Below, piece after piece: positions 23,251-32,281 of a stretch of DNA of 64,000 bases; position 1 is the stretch's first letter, and each line of letters starts with the position of its first letter. Source of the stretch: Klebsiella pneumoniae (GTDB lineage: Bacteria > Pseudomonadota > Gammaproteobacteria > Enterobacterales > Enterobacteriaceae); contig NZ_KN046818.1 in NCBI RefSeq assembly GCF_000742135.1, forward strand, positions 3,105,447 through 3,169,446, written 5' to 3'. The position numbers and the translations under genes are program-made. The notes under the pieces were generated by a model. The model searched no databases. It saw only the letters and a list, made by a program, of their open reading frames with translations, and was not told the origin of the DNA.

Positions 23251-23330
23251 TAATAAAAAAGGCGCTTCCCCATGCCGAAGAGCGCCTTTTTAAACAAGCA
23301 TTTAACTGATTGGTATCAGTTCATGCCGTA
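23251..23330. repeat. attR: right junction repeat, fis 3' end and terminator
   Basis: Right copy of the att repeat. It includes the hairpin GGCGCT/AGCGCC flanked by A6 and T5, which on the minus strand is the terminator of fis, and the last four codons and stop of fis. Compared with attL it has a 1-base difference in the A run and eight mismatches between the two identical blocks. Fis protein is left complete. Confidence 0.88.
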
Positions 23331-23612
23331 TTTTTTCAGTTTTTTACGCAGCGTACCGCGGTTGATGCCCATCATCAGAGCAGCGCGGGTCTGGTTACCA
23401 CGGGTGTATTGCATCACCATGTCCAACAGGGGCTGTTCAACTTCAGCCAGTACCAGCTCATACAGGTCATTCACATCCTGACCGTTCAGTTGAGCAAAAT
23501 AGTTCTTCAGTGCCTGTTTAACCGAGTCACGCAGGGGCTTTTGAGTTACCTGATCCTGAGAGTTAACGGTAGAAACGGTCAGTACGTCAGAATTTACGCG
23601 TTGTTCGAACAT
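23316..23612 (-). CDS. fis: Nucleoid protein Fis
   Basis: Factor for inversion stimulation, 98 residues, full length and essentially the E. coli sequence. The N-terminal part carries the beta-hairpin arms ([20 protein letters not shown]), the middle the dimer helices, and the C-terminus the helix-turn-helix ([20 protein letters not shown], about residues 73-94). It bends DNA, activates rRNA promoters in early growth and assists site-specific recombination. It is second in the dusB-fis operon, 24 bases after dusB. Its last codons and terminator are the attachment site of the mobile element, which leaves the coding sequence intact. Confidence 0.98.
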
Positions 23613-23636
23613 AGTTCTGTCAGCTCTTTATTTCTA

Positions 23637-24602
23637 TTACGCAAAATTTTCGAAGTATGCCTCCAACGCCTCCAGCTGTTCGCTGGCATCCTCAATGGCG
23701 TTGAATGTGCGCCGAAACTGGTCATCTGGAGCATGTTCCTGAAGATACCAGGAGACGTGTTTACGCGCGATTCGGTACCCTTTTGCCTGACCATAAAAGT
23801 CATGCAACTCCCGAACGTGCGCACAAAGCAAGCGCTTCACCTCTGCCAGCGGCAGCGGGGGCAGCAGCTCTCCAGTGTCCAGATAATGCTGGATTTCCCG
23901 AAAGATCCAGGGTCTTCCCTGAGCTGCACGGCCTATCATCAGGGCATCAGCCCCTGTATAGTCGAGCACAGCTCTGGCTTTAAGCGGGTCAGTAATGTCG
24001 CCATTCGCGATAATCGGAATGGAAACTTTCTGCTTAACTGCCCGAATACTGTCGTACTCAGCGTCTCCGTTAAACAAACAGGCGCGGGTGCGTCCGTGAA
24101 TAGTCAGAGCCTGAATGCCACACTCTTCGGCCAGTTGGGCAATCTCTACGCAGTTACGGTGTTCCGGTTCCCAACCGGTGCGAATCTTGAGAGTCACAGG
24201 AACGTCCACCGCGTTAACGACCGCCGTCAGGATCGACTTCACCTGGTCGGGGTACTGCAAGAGGGCTGAACCTGCAAGCTTGCGATTCACCTTTTTCGCC
24301 GGGCATCCCATATTGATATCAATAATCTGGGCGCCGCTTTCCACGTTAATCCGCGCGGCGGCAGCCATCTCTTCCGGCACGCTACCGGCGATTTGCACGG
24401 TACGAATACCGGGCTCATCGATATGCACCATCCGTAAACGGGACTTGTCGCTCTCCCACACCTGTGGGTTAGAAGACATCATCTCGGAAACGGTTAAACC
24501 CGCTCCCATCTCGTAGCACAGCGTCCGGAATGGTCTGTCAGTAATGCCAGCCATGGGCGCTGCGATCAGGCGATTTCTGAGCTGGTGGTGTCCGATGCGC
24601 AT
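23637..24602 (-). CDS. dusB: tRNA-dihydrouridine synthase B
   Basis: FMN-dependent enzyme of 321 residues that reduces specific uridines in the tRNA D loop (U17 in E. coli). The TIM-barrel motifs are clear: [20 protein letters not shown] at the N-terminus, the catalytic Cys in [15 protein letters not shown] (about residue 100), substrate/FMN residues in [12 protein letters not shown], and the C-terminal FMN-phosphate loop [17 protein letters not shown]. It is the first gene of the dusB-fis operon. Confidence 0.97.
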   Translation of the reverse strand: MRIGHHQLRNRLIAAPMAGITDRPFRTLCYEMGAGLTVSEMMSSNPQVWESDKSRLRMVHIDEPGIRTVQIAGSVPEEMAAAARINVESGAQIIDINMGCPAKKVNRKLAGSALLQYPDQVKSILTAVVNAVDVPVTLKIRTGWEPEHRNCVEIAQLAEECGIQALTIHGRTRACLFNGDAEYDSIRAVKQKVSIPIIANGDITDPLKARAVLDYTGADALMIGRAAQGRPWIFREIQHYLDTGELLPPLPLAEVKRLLCAHVRELHDFYGQAKGYRIARKHVSWYLQEHAPDDQFRRTFNAIEDASEQLEALEAYFENFA

Positions 24603-24641
24603 GAGTTAAGAAATGACCATACTGTGACTGCAAGGCGGCGT

Positions 24642-24670
24642 ATATTACGCATTTTTTGCACGAGATGAAA
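24642..24670 (-). promoter_or_regulatory. dusB-fis promoter
   Basis: On the minus strand: -35 TTTCAT (24665-24670), 17-base spacer, -10 TAATAT (24642-24647), then a GC-rich discriminator ACGCCGCC. These elements agree with the stringently controlled E. coli fis promoter, where the discriminator gives ppGpp/DksA sensitivity. The rest of the gap up to prmA (24671-24930) is AT-rich and holds no gene I can support; binding sites for Fis, IHF or CRP may lie there. Confidence 0.8.
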
Positions 24671-24930
24671 GGCCAAACTTTGAGCAATCCTCTGTTGCAG
24701 ATCAATGAATCCGGGACTAGCGTAAAAGGGATGAATAAATACTTATATTAATCATTGATTTAATGGATGATGGATAATTTGTGTCCATTTATAAAATCAT
24801 AAAACTTCTCGATTTTTCTTGGATAAACTGGCCGCATGGCGATATAAAACGCTGTTTTTGTAGCCAAAAAAGTCCTCTGTAGTGCGATCTGCCTCTCATT
24901 TCCTGGCATTATTTGGTGGCTACTGGAAAC

Positions 24931-24957
24931 AAAAATGCGGCCCGTAGGCCGCATCGC
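24931..24957 (-). terminator. prmA terminator
   Basis: Minus strand GATGCGGCC - TACG - GGCCGCAT followed by TTTTG, directly after the prmA stop. It separates prmA from the dusB-fis promoter, unlike a continuous prmA-dusB-fis transcript. Confidence 0.88.
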
Positions 24958-24959
24958 GC

Positions 24960-25841
24960 TTAGTTTTTCCGGCCGGTAATCCGGCACCACTCTTCCTTCT
25001 CGACCACCGGGTCAAGGGCGAAGAGATCGGCATAGGCTTCACAGACGCTCTCCGCCTGGCTGGCAAGGATGCCGGAAAGCCCCAGCAAACCGCCTGAAAC
25101 GGGCAGGACGCTGATTAATGGCGCCAGCTCACGCAGCGGGCCTGCCAGGATATTCGCGACCACCACGTCGGCTTTCATCGACTCCGGTTGGTCCTGAGGA
25201 AGATAAAGCTCCAGGCGTTCAGAAACGCCGTTACGCTGCGCGTTATCACGACTGGCCTGAATAGCCTGCGGGTCGATATCAATCCCGATTGCTTTTGCCG
25301 CCCCCAGCTTCAGTGCGGCAATCGCCAGGATGCCGGAGCCGCAGCCGAAATCAATCACCGTTTTTCCGTTGAGGTCGAGCCCATCCAGCCACTGCAGGCA
25401 CAGGGATGTCGTCGGATGCGTACCGGTGCCAAAGGCCAGACCCGGATCGAGCATCACGTTGACGGCATTTTCATCCGGAACATCGCGCCAGCTTGGGCAG
25501 ATCCATAGCCGCTCCCCGAAGCGCATGGGGTGGAAGTTATCCATCCATTCCCGTTCCCAGTCTTTATCTTCCAGCTGCTCGATCTTATGCGCGAACCCGG
25601 CGCCCAGCAGCGGATGCTGCTCCAGTTGGGCAACGACCGCTTTCATATCGGTTTCAGCATCGAACAGGCCGATTACGTCGGTATCCCCCCACAGGCGGGT
25701 TTCCCCGGGCAATGGCTCAAATACCGGCGTATCGTGCGTATCCTGGAAGGTGATCGAGACCGATCCGGCCTCCATCAGCGCATCGCTAAGATCTTCAGCG
25801 TTCGCGCCGGTGGTATTTAGTTTCAGTTGGATCCATGGCAT
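24960..25841 (-). CDS. prmA: Ribosomal protein L11 methyltransferase
   Basis: SAM-dependent methyltransferase of 293 residues that trimethylates several amino groups of ribosomal protein L11. The N-terminal substrate-recognition domain ([20 protein letters not shown]) is joined by a linker to a Rossmann-type domain with SAM motif [19 protein letters not shown] (about residues 164-181), the acidic motif GIDIDPQAI and the NIL motif [11 protein letters not shown]. It is 11 bases downstream of panF, so these two are probably co-transcribed as in E. coli. Confidence 0.97.
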   Translation of the reverse strand: MPWIQLKLNTTGANAEDLSDALMEAGSVSITFQDTHDTPVFEPLPGETRLWGDTDVIGLFDAETDMKAVVAQLEQHPLLGAGFAHKIEQLEDKDWEREWMDNFHPMRFGERLWICPSWRDVPDENAVNVMLDPGLAFGTGTHPTTSLCLQWLDGLDLNGKTVIDFGCGSGILAIAALKLGAAKAIGIDIDPQAIQASRDNAQRNGVSERLELYLPQDQPESMKADVVVANILAGPLRELAPLISVLPVSGGLLGLSGILASQAESVCEAYADLFALDPVVEKEEWCRITGRKN

Positions 25842-25852
25842 AGCAAAACTCT

Positions 25853-27307
25853 TTATTTATCAGTAGTCAAAATGGGGGACTGTGGGGCGGGACGACCGAA
25901 ACGGTTCCCCGCCACAAACGCCAGCAAACTCAGCAGCAGCGCGGGAACGATCGGGTGAAAGCCCAGAAACTGCACTTTCAGCGTGGCCAGTACGGCATAC
26001 AGGACGCCGCCTACGATCATCGCGCTCAGCGCGCCAGCCGCGTTGGCGCGTTCCCAGTAAAGGCCCAGCACCAGCGGCCACAGGAAGACGGCTTCCAGGC
26101 CGCCGAAAGCCAGCAGGTTCAGCCAGATTATCATCTCCGGCGGCCGCCAGGCCGCGAGCAGCAACAAGACCCCCAGCAGGAGCGTGATGCCGGCGGACAT
26201 GCGTTTAAGCCGCTTTTCGTTAGTCGCCTGATCCGGCCGCCAGTTCAGGTACAGATCTTTGATGATCGTAGCGGAACTTTGCAGAAGTTGGGCATTGATC
26301 GTCGACATAATCGCCGCCATCGGCGCGGCAAGGAAGATCCCGGCGGCAAAGGGCGGAAGCACTTTAACCATCAGCGTCGGGATCACCAGATCCGGCACGG
26401 TTAAATCGGGGATCACCGCCCGGCCTAATGCCCCAGCCAGATGCATGCCAAACATCAGGATCGCCACCACGATGGTGCCGATAATGATGCCGCGATGCAC
26501 GGCTTTGCTGTCTTTGTAGGAGATACAGCGCACTGCGGTATGTGGCAGACCAATAACGCCGAAGCAGACCAGCACCCAAAACGAGGCCATAAAGGTTGGC
26601 GAGAGGATATCTTCCGCGCCCTGCGGGGACACCAGCTTGACGTCGATCGACTGCAGCGTCTCTACCGCATGGCCAACCCCCCCGGCGGCGTGGATCACGC
26701 CTACCAGCAGCACGATCGTGCCGATCAGCATTACCATGCCCTGCATCGTGTCGTTGAGCACGCTGGCGCGAAAGCCGCCATAGGCGGTATACAGCGCGAT
26801 GCTGACCCCGAAGATCAGCAGGCCGGTATCGTAAGGAATACCGGCAGCCGTCTCCAGCAGGCGGGCGCCGCCGATAAACTGGACGGTCATGGCGCCGACA
26901 AAGGCCACCAGCAGACTCAGGCTGGCCAGCCAGACCAGCAGGCGGCTCTGATAGCGCGCAAACAGCATGTCATTGAGGGTGACAGCATTATAGCGACGCG
27001 CAAGGATGGCGAATTTTTTCCCCAGCACGCCCAGCGACAGCCAGATGGCGGGGAGCTGGATCATCGCCAGCAGCACCCAGCCCAGGCCGTATTTATAGGC
27101 GGCGCCGGGTCCGCCGATAAATGAGCTGGCGCTGATATAGGTGGCGGTTAGCGTCATGGCCAGCACGAAGCCGCCCATCGAGCGGCTGCCGAGAAAGTAC
27201 TCATTAAGAAAGCTACCTGAGGCGCGTTTTCTCATGGCGTAGAGGGATAAACCGAACACCACCACCAGGTAGGCGATCAGGGGAATAATGACCTCAAACT
27301 GCATCAT
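25853..27307 (-). CDS. panF: Sodium/pantothenate symporter
   Basis: Inner-membrane transporter of 484 residues, sodium:solute symporter family, that imports pantothenate for coenzyme A synthesis. It has about 13 hydrophobic helices and family motifs such as the SSS signature region [40 protein letters not shown] and [20 protein letters not shown]. The start overlaps the end of yhdT by 14 bases, so the small membrane protein and the transporter are coupled. The length is normal. Confidence 0.96.
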   Translation of the reverse strand: MMQFEVIIPLIAYLVVVFGLSLYAMRKRASGSFLNEYFLGSRSMGGFVLAMTLTATYISASSFIGGPGAAYKYGLGWVLLAMIQLPAIWLSLGVLGKKFAILARRYNAVTLNDMLFARYQSRLLVWLASLSLLVAFVGAMTVQFIGGARLLETAAGIPYDTGLLIFGVSIALYTAYGGFRASVLNDTMQGMVMLIGTIVLLVGVIHAAGGVGHAVETLQSIDVKLVSPQGAEDILSPTFMASFWVLVCFGVIGLPHTAVRCISYKDSKAVHRGIIIGTIVVAILMFGMHLAGALGRAVIPDLTVPDLVIPTLMVKVLPPFAAGIFLAAPMAAIMSTINAQLLQSSATIIKDLYLNWRPDQATNEKRLKRMSAGITLLLGVLLLLAAWRPPEMIIWLNLLAFGGLEAVFLWPLVLGLYWERANAAGALSAMIVGGVLYAVLATLKVQFLGFHPIVPALLLSLLAFVAGNRFGRPAPQSPILTTDK

Positions 27308-27536
27308 CGTCCTCCAGAGAAATATCGCGGAAAATCAGTTTGACCATCGCCCAGCACAGCAGAATGAACAGCAGCGGTACCAGCAGGCAGGCCATTTCAA
27401 ACCAGTGTGGCAGGCCGGTAAAGCCAATAGCCACCCCCGGCAGATAGGCGGCGGCCAGCCAGGCGGCAAGGTAGAGAAGGGTCAGCCACAGCGCCCAGCG
27501 CGCTTCTTTGTGGGCCTGAACAAAGCGTTTGTCCAT
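27294..27536 (-). CDS. yhdT: Small membrane protein YhdT (DUF997)
   Basis: An 80-residue protein with two transmembrane helices (ARWALWLTLLYLAAWLAAAY; EMACLLVPLLFILLCWAMVK) and a short charged N-terminus (MDKRFVQAHKE). It matches E. coli YhdT. It is always found in front of panF and overlaps it, so it is probably an accessory of the transporter; the role is not established. Confidence 0.92.
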   Translation of the reverse strand: MDKRFVQAHKEARWALWLTLLYLAAWLAAAYLPGVAIGFTGLPHWFEMACLLVPLLFILLCWAMVKLIFRDISLEDDDAV

Positions 27537-27604
27537 TTTTTGTCCCTTGAGGATGAAGAAAGCGGGGATTGTACCGCATGGTATAGATGAGGAGAGAGAA
27601 AAAG

Positions 27605-27632
27605 AAAAAAGGCCGGTTTACCCGGCCTTTTG
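27605..27632 (-). terminator. accBC operon terminator
   Basis: Minus strand AAAAGGCCGG - GTAAA - CCGGCCTTTTTT, 14 bases after the accC stop. It ends the accB-accC transcript before yhdT. Confidence 0.9.
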
Positions 27633-27646
27633 CTGAGAGAGCAGAA

Positions 27647-28996
27647 TTATTTTTCCTGCAAGCCGAGTTTTTTCTCCAGATAGTGGATATTGGTGCCACC
27701 ATGCTGGAAATTCTCGTCGCTCATAATGCGCATCTGCAGATCGACGTTGGTTTTGATGCCATCGATGATCAGCTCCTGCAGCGCATTCTTCATGCGGGCA
27801 ATCGCCACGTCACGGCTTTCGCCGTAGCAGATCAGTTTACCGATCATGGAGTCATAGTACGGCGGTACGGTGTAACCGGCGTAAATATGTGACTCCCAGC
27901 GCACGCCAAAGCCACCCGGCGCGTGGAAACGGGTGATTTTGCCCGGGCTCGGCAGGAAGGTGTTCGGGTCTTCGGCGTTGATACGGCATTCCACCGCATG
28001 GCCGCGAACTACCACTTCATCCTGCTTGATGGACAGCGGCTGGCCGGCTGCGATACGCAGCTGCTCTTTGATCAGGTCAACGCCGGTGATCATTTCAGTT
28101 ACCGGATGCTCTACCTGGATACGGGTGTTCATTTCAATGAAGTAGAACTCGCCGTTTTCGAACAGGAACTCAAAGGTACCCGCCCCGCGGTAGCCGATAT
28201 CCACACAGGCTTTCGCGCAACGCTCGCCGATGTAGCGACGCAGTTCCGGGGTGATGCCCGGCGCCGGCGCTTCTTCGACCACTTTCTGATGACGGCGCTG
28301 CATGGAGCAGTCGCGTTCAGCCAGATAGATCGCGTTACCCTGACCATCCGCCAGCACCTGAATTTCAATGTGGCGTGGGTTTTCCAGGTATTTCTCCATG
28401 TAGACCATGTCGTTGTTGAAAGCCGCTTTGGCTTCCGCTTTGGTCATGGAGATGGATTGCGCCAGTTCAGCGTCGCTACGTACAACGCGCATACCGCGAC
28501 CGCCGCCGCCGCCGGAGGCTTTGATGATCACCGGATAGCCGATGCGTTTGGCATGGGCGCGGTTAGCGTCCATGTCGTCGCCCAGCGGGCCATCAGAACC
28601 TGGAACGGTCGGAACGCCAGCTTTCTTCATGGCGGTGATGGCGGACACTTTGTCGCCCATCAGGCGGATAGTGTCGGCTTTCGGGCCGATGAAGATGAAA
28701 CCGGAACGCTCAACCTGCTCAGCAAAATTAGCGTTCTCAGAGAGGAAGCCATAACCCGGGTGAATCGCTACCGCGCCAGTGATCTCAGTGGCGCTGATAA
28801 TGGCCGGAATGTTCAGATAGCTTTTTACGGACGGAGCCGGACCGATGCAGACCGTCTCATCCGCTAACAATACGTGTTTTAGATCGCGATCCGCAGTGGA
28901 GTGCACAGCGACAGTCTTGATGCCCAGTTCTTTACAGGCACGCAGGATGCGCAGTGCGATCTCGCCACGGTTAGCGATGACAATTTTATCCAGCAT
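27647..28996 (-). CDS. accC: Acetyl-CoA carboxylase, biotin carboxylase subunit
   Basis: ATP-grasp enzyme of 449 residues that carboxylates biotin on AccB, the first step of fatty-acid synthesis. It starts [20 protein letters not shown] and has the glycine-rich ATP lid [15 protein letters not shown] (about residues 159-173), the metal/ATP site [20 protein letters not shown] with Glu288-type acidic residues, and [12 protein letters not shown]. It lies 10 bases after accB in the usual operon. Length and sequence are normal. Confidence 0.98.
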   Translation of the reverse strand: MLDKIVIANRGEIALRILRACKELGIKTVAVHSTADRDLKHVLLADETVCIGPAPSVKSYLNIPAIISATEITGAVAIHPGYGFLSENANFAEQVERSGFIFIGPKADTIRLMGDKVSAITAMKKAGVPTVPGSDGPLGDDMDANRAHAKRIGYPVIIKASGGGGGRGMRVVRSDAELAQSISMTKAEAKAAFNNDMVYMEKYLENPRHIEIQVLADGQGNAIYLAERDCSMQRRHQKVVEEAPAPGITPELRRYIGERCAKACVDIGYRGAGTFEFLFENGEFYFIEMNTRIQVEHPVTEMITGVDLIKEQLRIAAGQPLSIKQDEVVVRGHAVECRINAEDPNTFLPSPGKITRFHAPGGFGVRWESHIYAGYTVPPYYDSMIGKLICYGESRDVAIARMKNALQELIIDGIKTNVDLQMRIMSDENFQHGGTNIHYLEKKLGLQEK

Positions 28997-29006
28997 GTTC
29001 GCCTCG

Positions 29007-29474
29007 TTACTCGATAACTACCAGCGGCTCGTCGAATTCTACCGGTTGGCCGCTTTCGATCAGAATGGCTTTCACCACGCCGGCTTTGTCGGCTTCGATC
29101 TGGTTCATCATTTTCATCGCTTCGACGATGCACAGGGTCTCGCCCACGTTAACTTTCTGGCCAACTTCCACAAACGCTTTCGCGTCCGGGCTCGGCGTAC
29201 GATAGAAAGTACCAACCATCGGGGAACGTACGATGTGACCACTGATTTCCGCTTTCGCCGGCGCTTCAGCCGCAGCAGCTGGTGCGGCAGTCGCGGCGGC
29301 AGGCGCCTGAGGCTGCATCATCGGCGCAGCATAAGCCTGCTGCATAACCGGATAGCTTGCGGCCGGTGCAGAGCGGCTGATGCGAACAGACTCTTCGCCT
29401 TCAGAAATTTCCAGTTCGGAGATACCTGATTCTTCAACCAGCTCGATCAGTTTTTTAATCTTACGAATATCCAT
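29007..29474 (-). CDS. accB: Acetyl-CoA carboxylase biotin carrier protein
   Basis: Biotin carrier of 155 residues. The N-terminal domain ([20 protein letters not shown]) is followed by an Ala/Pro-rich flexible linker (residues about 35-75) and the biotinyl domain ([20 protein letters not shown]) with the biotin-attachment Lys121 in EAMKMMNQ. The domain also has the characteristic protruding thumb ([12 protein letters not shown]). It lies between aroQ and accC, and the transcript probably starts upstream of aroQ or in its end. Confidence 0.98.
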   Translation of the reverse strand: MDIRKIKKLIELVEESGISELEISEGEESVRISRSAPAASYPVMQQAYAAPMMQPQAPAAATAAPAAAAEAPAKAEISGHIVRSPMVGTFYRTPSPDAKAFVEVGQKVNVGETLCIVEAMKMMNQIEADKAGVVKAILIESGQPVEFDEPLVVIE

Positions 29475-29496
29475 GAGTGGGTTCCGTACTCTTTGT

Positions 29497-29949
29497 TTAG
29501 TGTGATTGTGACAGGCGTTTTACCGCCGTCTGTAAAGCGTATGAATAACCATCCGCCCCCAGCCCGCAAATGACGCCAGCGGCGACATCTGACAGATACG
29601 AGTGCTGGCGGAAGGGTTCGCGTGCATGCACATTGCTCAGGTGAATCTCGATAAACGGGATGTTCACGGCGAGCAAAGCGTCACGGATTGCTACGCTGGT
29701 ATGCGTGAACGCGGCCGGATTAATCAGGATATAGTCCACGTTGTCTTTAGCCTGATGAATTCGGTCGATTAACGCATGCTCCGCGTTGGACTGCAGGTGA
29801 TCCAGACTCACATTCAGCGCCGCCGCTTCAGATGTTAAACGGTTAACAATTTCAGCCAGCGTGAGAGGGCCATACTTCTCAGGCTCGCGGGTACCGAGCA
29901 TGTTAATGTTTGGACCATTCAAAAGCAAAATGTGAAACTTCACTGCCAT
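29497..29949 (-). CDS. aroQ: 3-dehydroquinate dehydratase, type II
   Basis: Shikimate-pathway enzyme of 150 residues that dehydrates 3-dehydroquinate. Type II motifs are plain: [20 protein letters not shown] with the catalytic Tyr, the [12 protein letters not shown] segment, [16 protein letters not shown], and [21 protein letters not shown] use the ATG at 29949, which gives the family N-terminus; the frame remains open 17 codons further upstream without support. It lies 22 bases before accB. E. coli itself uses a type I enzyme (AroD) and lacks this gene at this place; Klebsiella and relatives carry it, so it may serve quinate use or be redundant. Confidence 0.95.
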   Translation of the reverse strand: MAVKFHILLLNGPNINMLGTREPEKYGPLTLAEIVNRLTSEAAALNVSLDHLQSNAEHALIDRIHQAKDNVDYILINPAAFTHTSVAIRDALLAVNIPFIEIHLSNVHAREPFRQHSYLSDVAAGVICGLGADGYSYALQTAVKRLSQSH

Positions 29950-30172
29950 TGTGTGGCGATCTCCTGCCATTTTCGGGTAAAAAACAACATATACCTTCAA
30001 TGCGCCCTTGTCACCTTTTCAGGGTCAGAAAACCCCGTCAGGAAAACCAAAGTCGCACATTATAACGATTTCGTAGCAATTGGCAGCTAAATACTGGTCT
30101 TATCAGGGAAGATTATCAACCGCTATCTGAAAAAGAGTCGCGGTTGATAAAGGATCTGCGGGAAACTGCACA
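29950..30172. promoter_or_regulatory. Upstream region of aroQ-accBC
   Basis: This gap of 223 bases between the msrQ stop and the aroQ start must hold the aroQ (and perhaps accBC) promoter. I see no gene. AccB is known to repress its own promoter in E. coli; I cannot locate the site from the sequence alone. Confidence 0.4.
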
Positions 30173-30781
30173 TTACCGGATTGCGCGCCACCACTGGCGG
30201 AACTTCTTGTAACGCCATGTCAATAGCCCCGCTGCCAGCAGGGCATATATAACGGGCTGCGGCGAGACGATCTTCACTGACCACAGGTAGTGTATCGGCG
30301 CGAGGATCGCCACCAGATAGACGAAGTTGTGTAAAAGTTGCCAGCGACGCCCCAGTTTTCGCTGCATCGCTTGCGTGGAGGTCACCGCCAGCGCCAGCAG
30401 AATCGCCCAGCTGATCATGCCCAATGTCAGATAGGGGCGGGTGATAATCTCCGAGCCCAGCAGCGCCAGATTGTTAATGCCCAGCTCCAGTAGGGTATAG
30501 CTGGTCAGGTGCAGCGTCGCCCAGGCAAAACACCATAAACCTAACAGCCGACGAACGCGAATCAATAATGGCTGCTTCGCATAGCGCGCCAGCGGAGAGA
30601 CCAGCAGCGTCGCCAGCAGAAACTTAAGCGCCATTCTGCCGGTAAAGTGCTGGATATCCTTGGCTGGATCGGCGCTAAAGTAGCCCTGGTGCCCGGCCCA
30701 GAATAACCAGACCAGCGGCAAAAACCCCGCAAGGTGAAGTAAAACCTTCAGCCAGACGATCTGTTTGACGGTGAAACGCAC
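30173..30781 (-). CDS. msrQ: Haem-binding membrane subunit MsrQ (YedZ)
   Basis: Inner-membrane b-type cytochrome of 202 residues that passes electrons to MsrP. It has six hydrophobic helices and histidines for haem ([45 protein letters not shown]). The start is GTG at 30781, overlapping the msrP stop by three bases, so the subunits are coupled. It is slightly shorter than the E. coli version (211), mostly at the C-terminus. Confidence 0.95.
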   Translation of the reverse strand: MRFTVKQIVWLKVLLHLAGFLPLVWLFWAGHQGYFSADPAKDIQHFTGRMALKFLLATLLVSPLARYAKQPLLIRVRRLLGLWCFAWATLHLTSYTLLELGINNLALLGSEIITRPYLTLGMISWAILLALAVTSTQAMQRKLGRRWQLLHNFVYLVAILAPIHYLWSVKIVSPQPVIYALLAAGLLTWRYKKFRQWWRAIR

Positions 30782-31782
30782 TAGAAGTTCTCCCGCAGAT
30801 TCATGCCGCGATACAGCGACGCCACTTCGTCGGCATAGCCATTAAACAGCAACGTCGGTTGACGCTTCACATCGAGCACGCCGCCGGCGCCGATAAACCG
30901 CTCGCTAGCCTGTGACCAGCGGGGGTGATCGACGTGCGGATTGACGTTGGCGAAGAAGCCGTATTCGTCCGGCGCCGCCAGGTTCCAGGTGGTTGGCGGC
31001 CGCTCGCGGGTCAGCTCGATACTAACAATGGATTTTATGCCTTTAAAACCGTACTTCCACGGCACGGTCAGGCGGACCGGCGCGCCGTTTTGCGGCGGCA
31101 GCGCTTTGCCATACACCCCGACGGTGAGTAGCGTCAGCGGGTGCATCGCTTCATCCAGCCGTAGCCCCTCCACGTAAGGGTAAGCGAGCCCCCCGCCGAT
31201 AAACCGGTCTTTCTGGCCGGGCATTTGATCCGGAGCATAGAGGGTTTTGAAGGCCACATAGCGCGCGCTGCTGGTGGGCTCCACCAGCGCCAGCAGTTTA
31301 TGCAGCGGGAAGCCGACCCAGGGGACCACCATCGACCAGGCTTCCACACAGCGCATACGATAAATGCGCTCTTCCAGCGGGAAGCGTTTGGTCAGATCGT
31401 CATGGTCAAGGGTCAGAGGTTTCGCCACTTCGCCACCGATGGTGAGCGTCCAGGGATCGGTGCGCAGGCTACCCGCGTTCGCCGCCGGATCGGCTTTATC
31501 GAGGCCGAATTCATAAAAATTATTGTAACCGGCGACCTTATCTTCCGGGGTAAGCGTCAGATTAGCCTGCCACTCGGCGGGTTTAGCAAACTCCAGGGCC
31601 TTGCCCGCTGGCGCTGGTGGGCGGTCGTGGCCTTTAAACCAGTCCAGCAGGTCGGCCTGCGCGGCGGCGGGAAGGGAAAGCGCGGTCGCGCTGATGCCCA
31701 GCATTTTCAGCATCTGGCGCCGCTTGAGCATAAAAACGGATTCGGCCGTGACGTCGGCTTCCGTCAGTTTTTTTCTTTTCAT
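30781..31782 (-). CDS. msrP: Methionine sulfoxide reductase catalytic subunit MsrP (YedY)
   Basis: Periplasmic molybdoenzyme of 333 residues that repairs oxidised methionines in envelope proteins. It carries a twin-arginine signal ([18 protein letters not shown], cleavage after AAAQA) and the sulfite-oxidase fold with the Mo-binding Cys145 in [17 protein letters not shown]. The C-terminal half ([37 protein letters not shown]) is very close to E. coli. I choose the ATG at 31782 ([11 protein letters not shown]), matching the family start; an ATG five codons upstream exists. In E. coli this pair lies at a different locus. Confidence 0.95.
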   Translation of the reverse strand: MKRKKLTEADVTAESVFMLKRRQMLKMLGISATALSLPAAAQADLLDWFKGHDRPPAPAGKALEFAKPAEWQANLTLTPEDKVAGYNNFYEFGLDKADPAANAGSLRTDPWTLTIGGEVAKPLTLDHDDLTKRFPLEERIYRMRCVEAWSMVVPWVGFPLHKLLALVEPTSSARYVAFKTLYAPDQMPGQKDRFIGGGLAYPYVEGLRLDEAMHPLTLLTVGVYGKALPPQNGAPVRLTVPWKYGFKGIKSIVSIELTRERPPTTWNLAAPDEYGFFANVNPHVDHPRWSQASERFIGAGGVLDVKRQPTLLFNGYADEVASLYRGMNLRENF

Positions 31783-32281
31783 GGTGTCCTCCGTCATGCG
31801 TTTTCCTAAGCATGACGGAGACGGCGATGAATGGCGAATATGTCACGAAAAATTGCACATTAGGATGAGGAGCCGCCGCCGAAGCAGAGGCGCGGTCGTC
31901 CAGGAATCATCGGAAAGTGGCGCAAGACGTTTCCTTTGCCGCGCATGACCCGGCATCTTTAGCAGGGAAAAGGGGGCGGTAAGCTGGCCAGACGGTATAG
32001 CGGTAATAATTTGCGCCGCCGGCGCGGGTTTGTCATCCTGCGTCTAAAATTAAAGCGCTTCTGGCGCAGGCCGCAGGCGGGCGACGATTGGCAAATTTTT
32101 TCTGCAAACTATACTCGCTATCGGCATACTTTTACCGATAATACGCATTCCATTGCCAGACTCGCCATCTTTGATAGTATGCGTCGCGCTTTAAAAGGTT
32201 AATGCTTGCGGCAAGGTGCGCGCCGGCACGGGAGCCTGATGGTTCATCGGGTAGTCATTCACTCGCGGAGTTAACACAGGG
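31783..32281. promoter_or_regulatory. Divergent msrP/csrD control region
   Basis: About 500 bases between divergent genes, holding the promoters of msrPQ and csrD. It is GC-rich in the middle with short repeats of GCGCCGGC type near 32010-32050. No gene, RNA or clear operator can be supported. Confidence 0.4.

Larger units (their letters stand above)
6635..23330. mobile_element. Integrated satellite element, capsid-forming PICI-like, at fis
   Basis: An element of about 16.6 kb inserted between acrS and fis and bounded by an imperfect direct repeat (6635-6713 and 23251-23330). Gene content in order: tyrosine integrase, unknown coupled gene, AlpA regulator, unknown 230-aa protein, Icd/Ash-like gene, two small ORFs, P4-alpha-like primase-helicase, iteron origin, HK97-fold capsid, protease, portal, head closure, connector, HNH, small ORF, TerS, TerL, tape measure, two small ORFs. 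It lacks tail tube, tail tip, fibre, lysis and CI-type repressor genes, so it cannot be an autonomous phage. The order capsid-protease-portal-adaptors-HNH-TerS-TerL after a P4-like replication module fits capsid-forming phage-inducible islands of Enterobacteriaceae. All genes but one antisense gene point rightwards. No gene looks broken, so it may be mobilisable by a helper. Confidence 0.9.

Noticed and set aside
6635..23330. Complete temperate prophage
   Set aside because: No lysis cassette, tail tube, tail tip, fibre or CI/Cro-type control. A satellite fits better.
23310..24269. Long open frame antisense to fis and dusB
   Set aside because: Fis and DusB are certain on the other strand; the frame has no start signal and low-complexity translation.
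24760..24990. 76-codon minus-strand frame in the gap between prmA and dusB
   Set aside because: It runs out of the prmA 3' end and across the prmA terminator; no family likeness.
27923..28867. Open frame of 314 codons antisense to accC
   Set aside because: It arises from the codon pattern of a highly expressed GC-rich gene; not conserved as protein to my knowledge.
32011..32202. 63-codon frame in the msrP/csrD gap
   Set aside because: No ribosome site, biased Arg-rich translation of GC-rich DNA.
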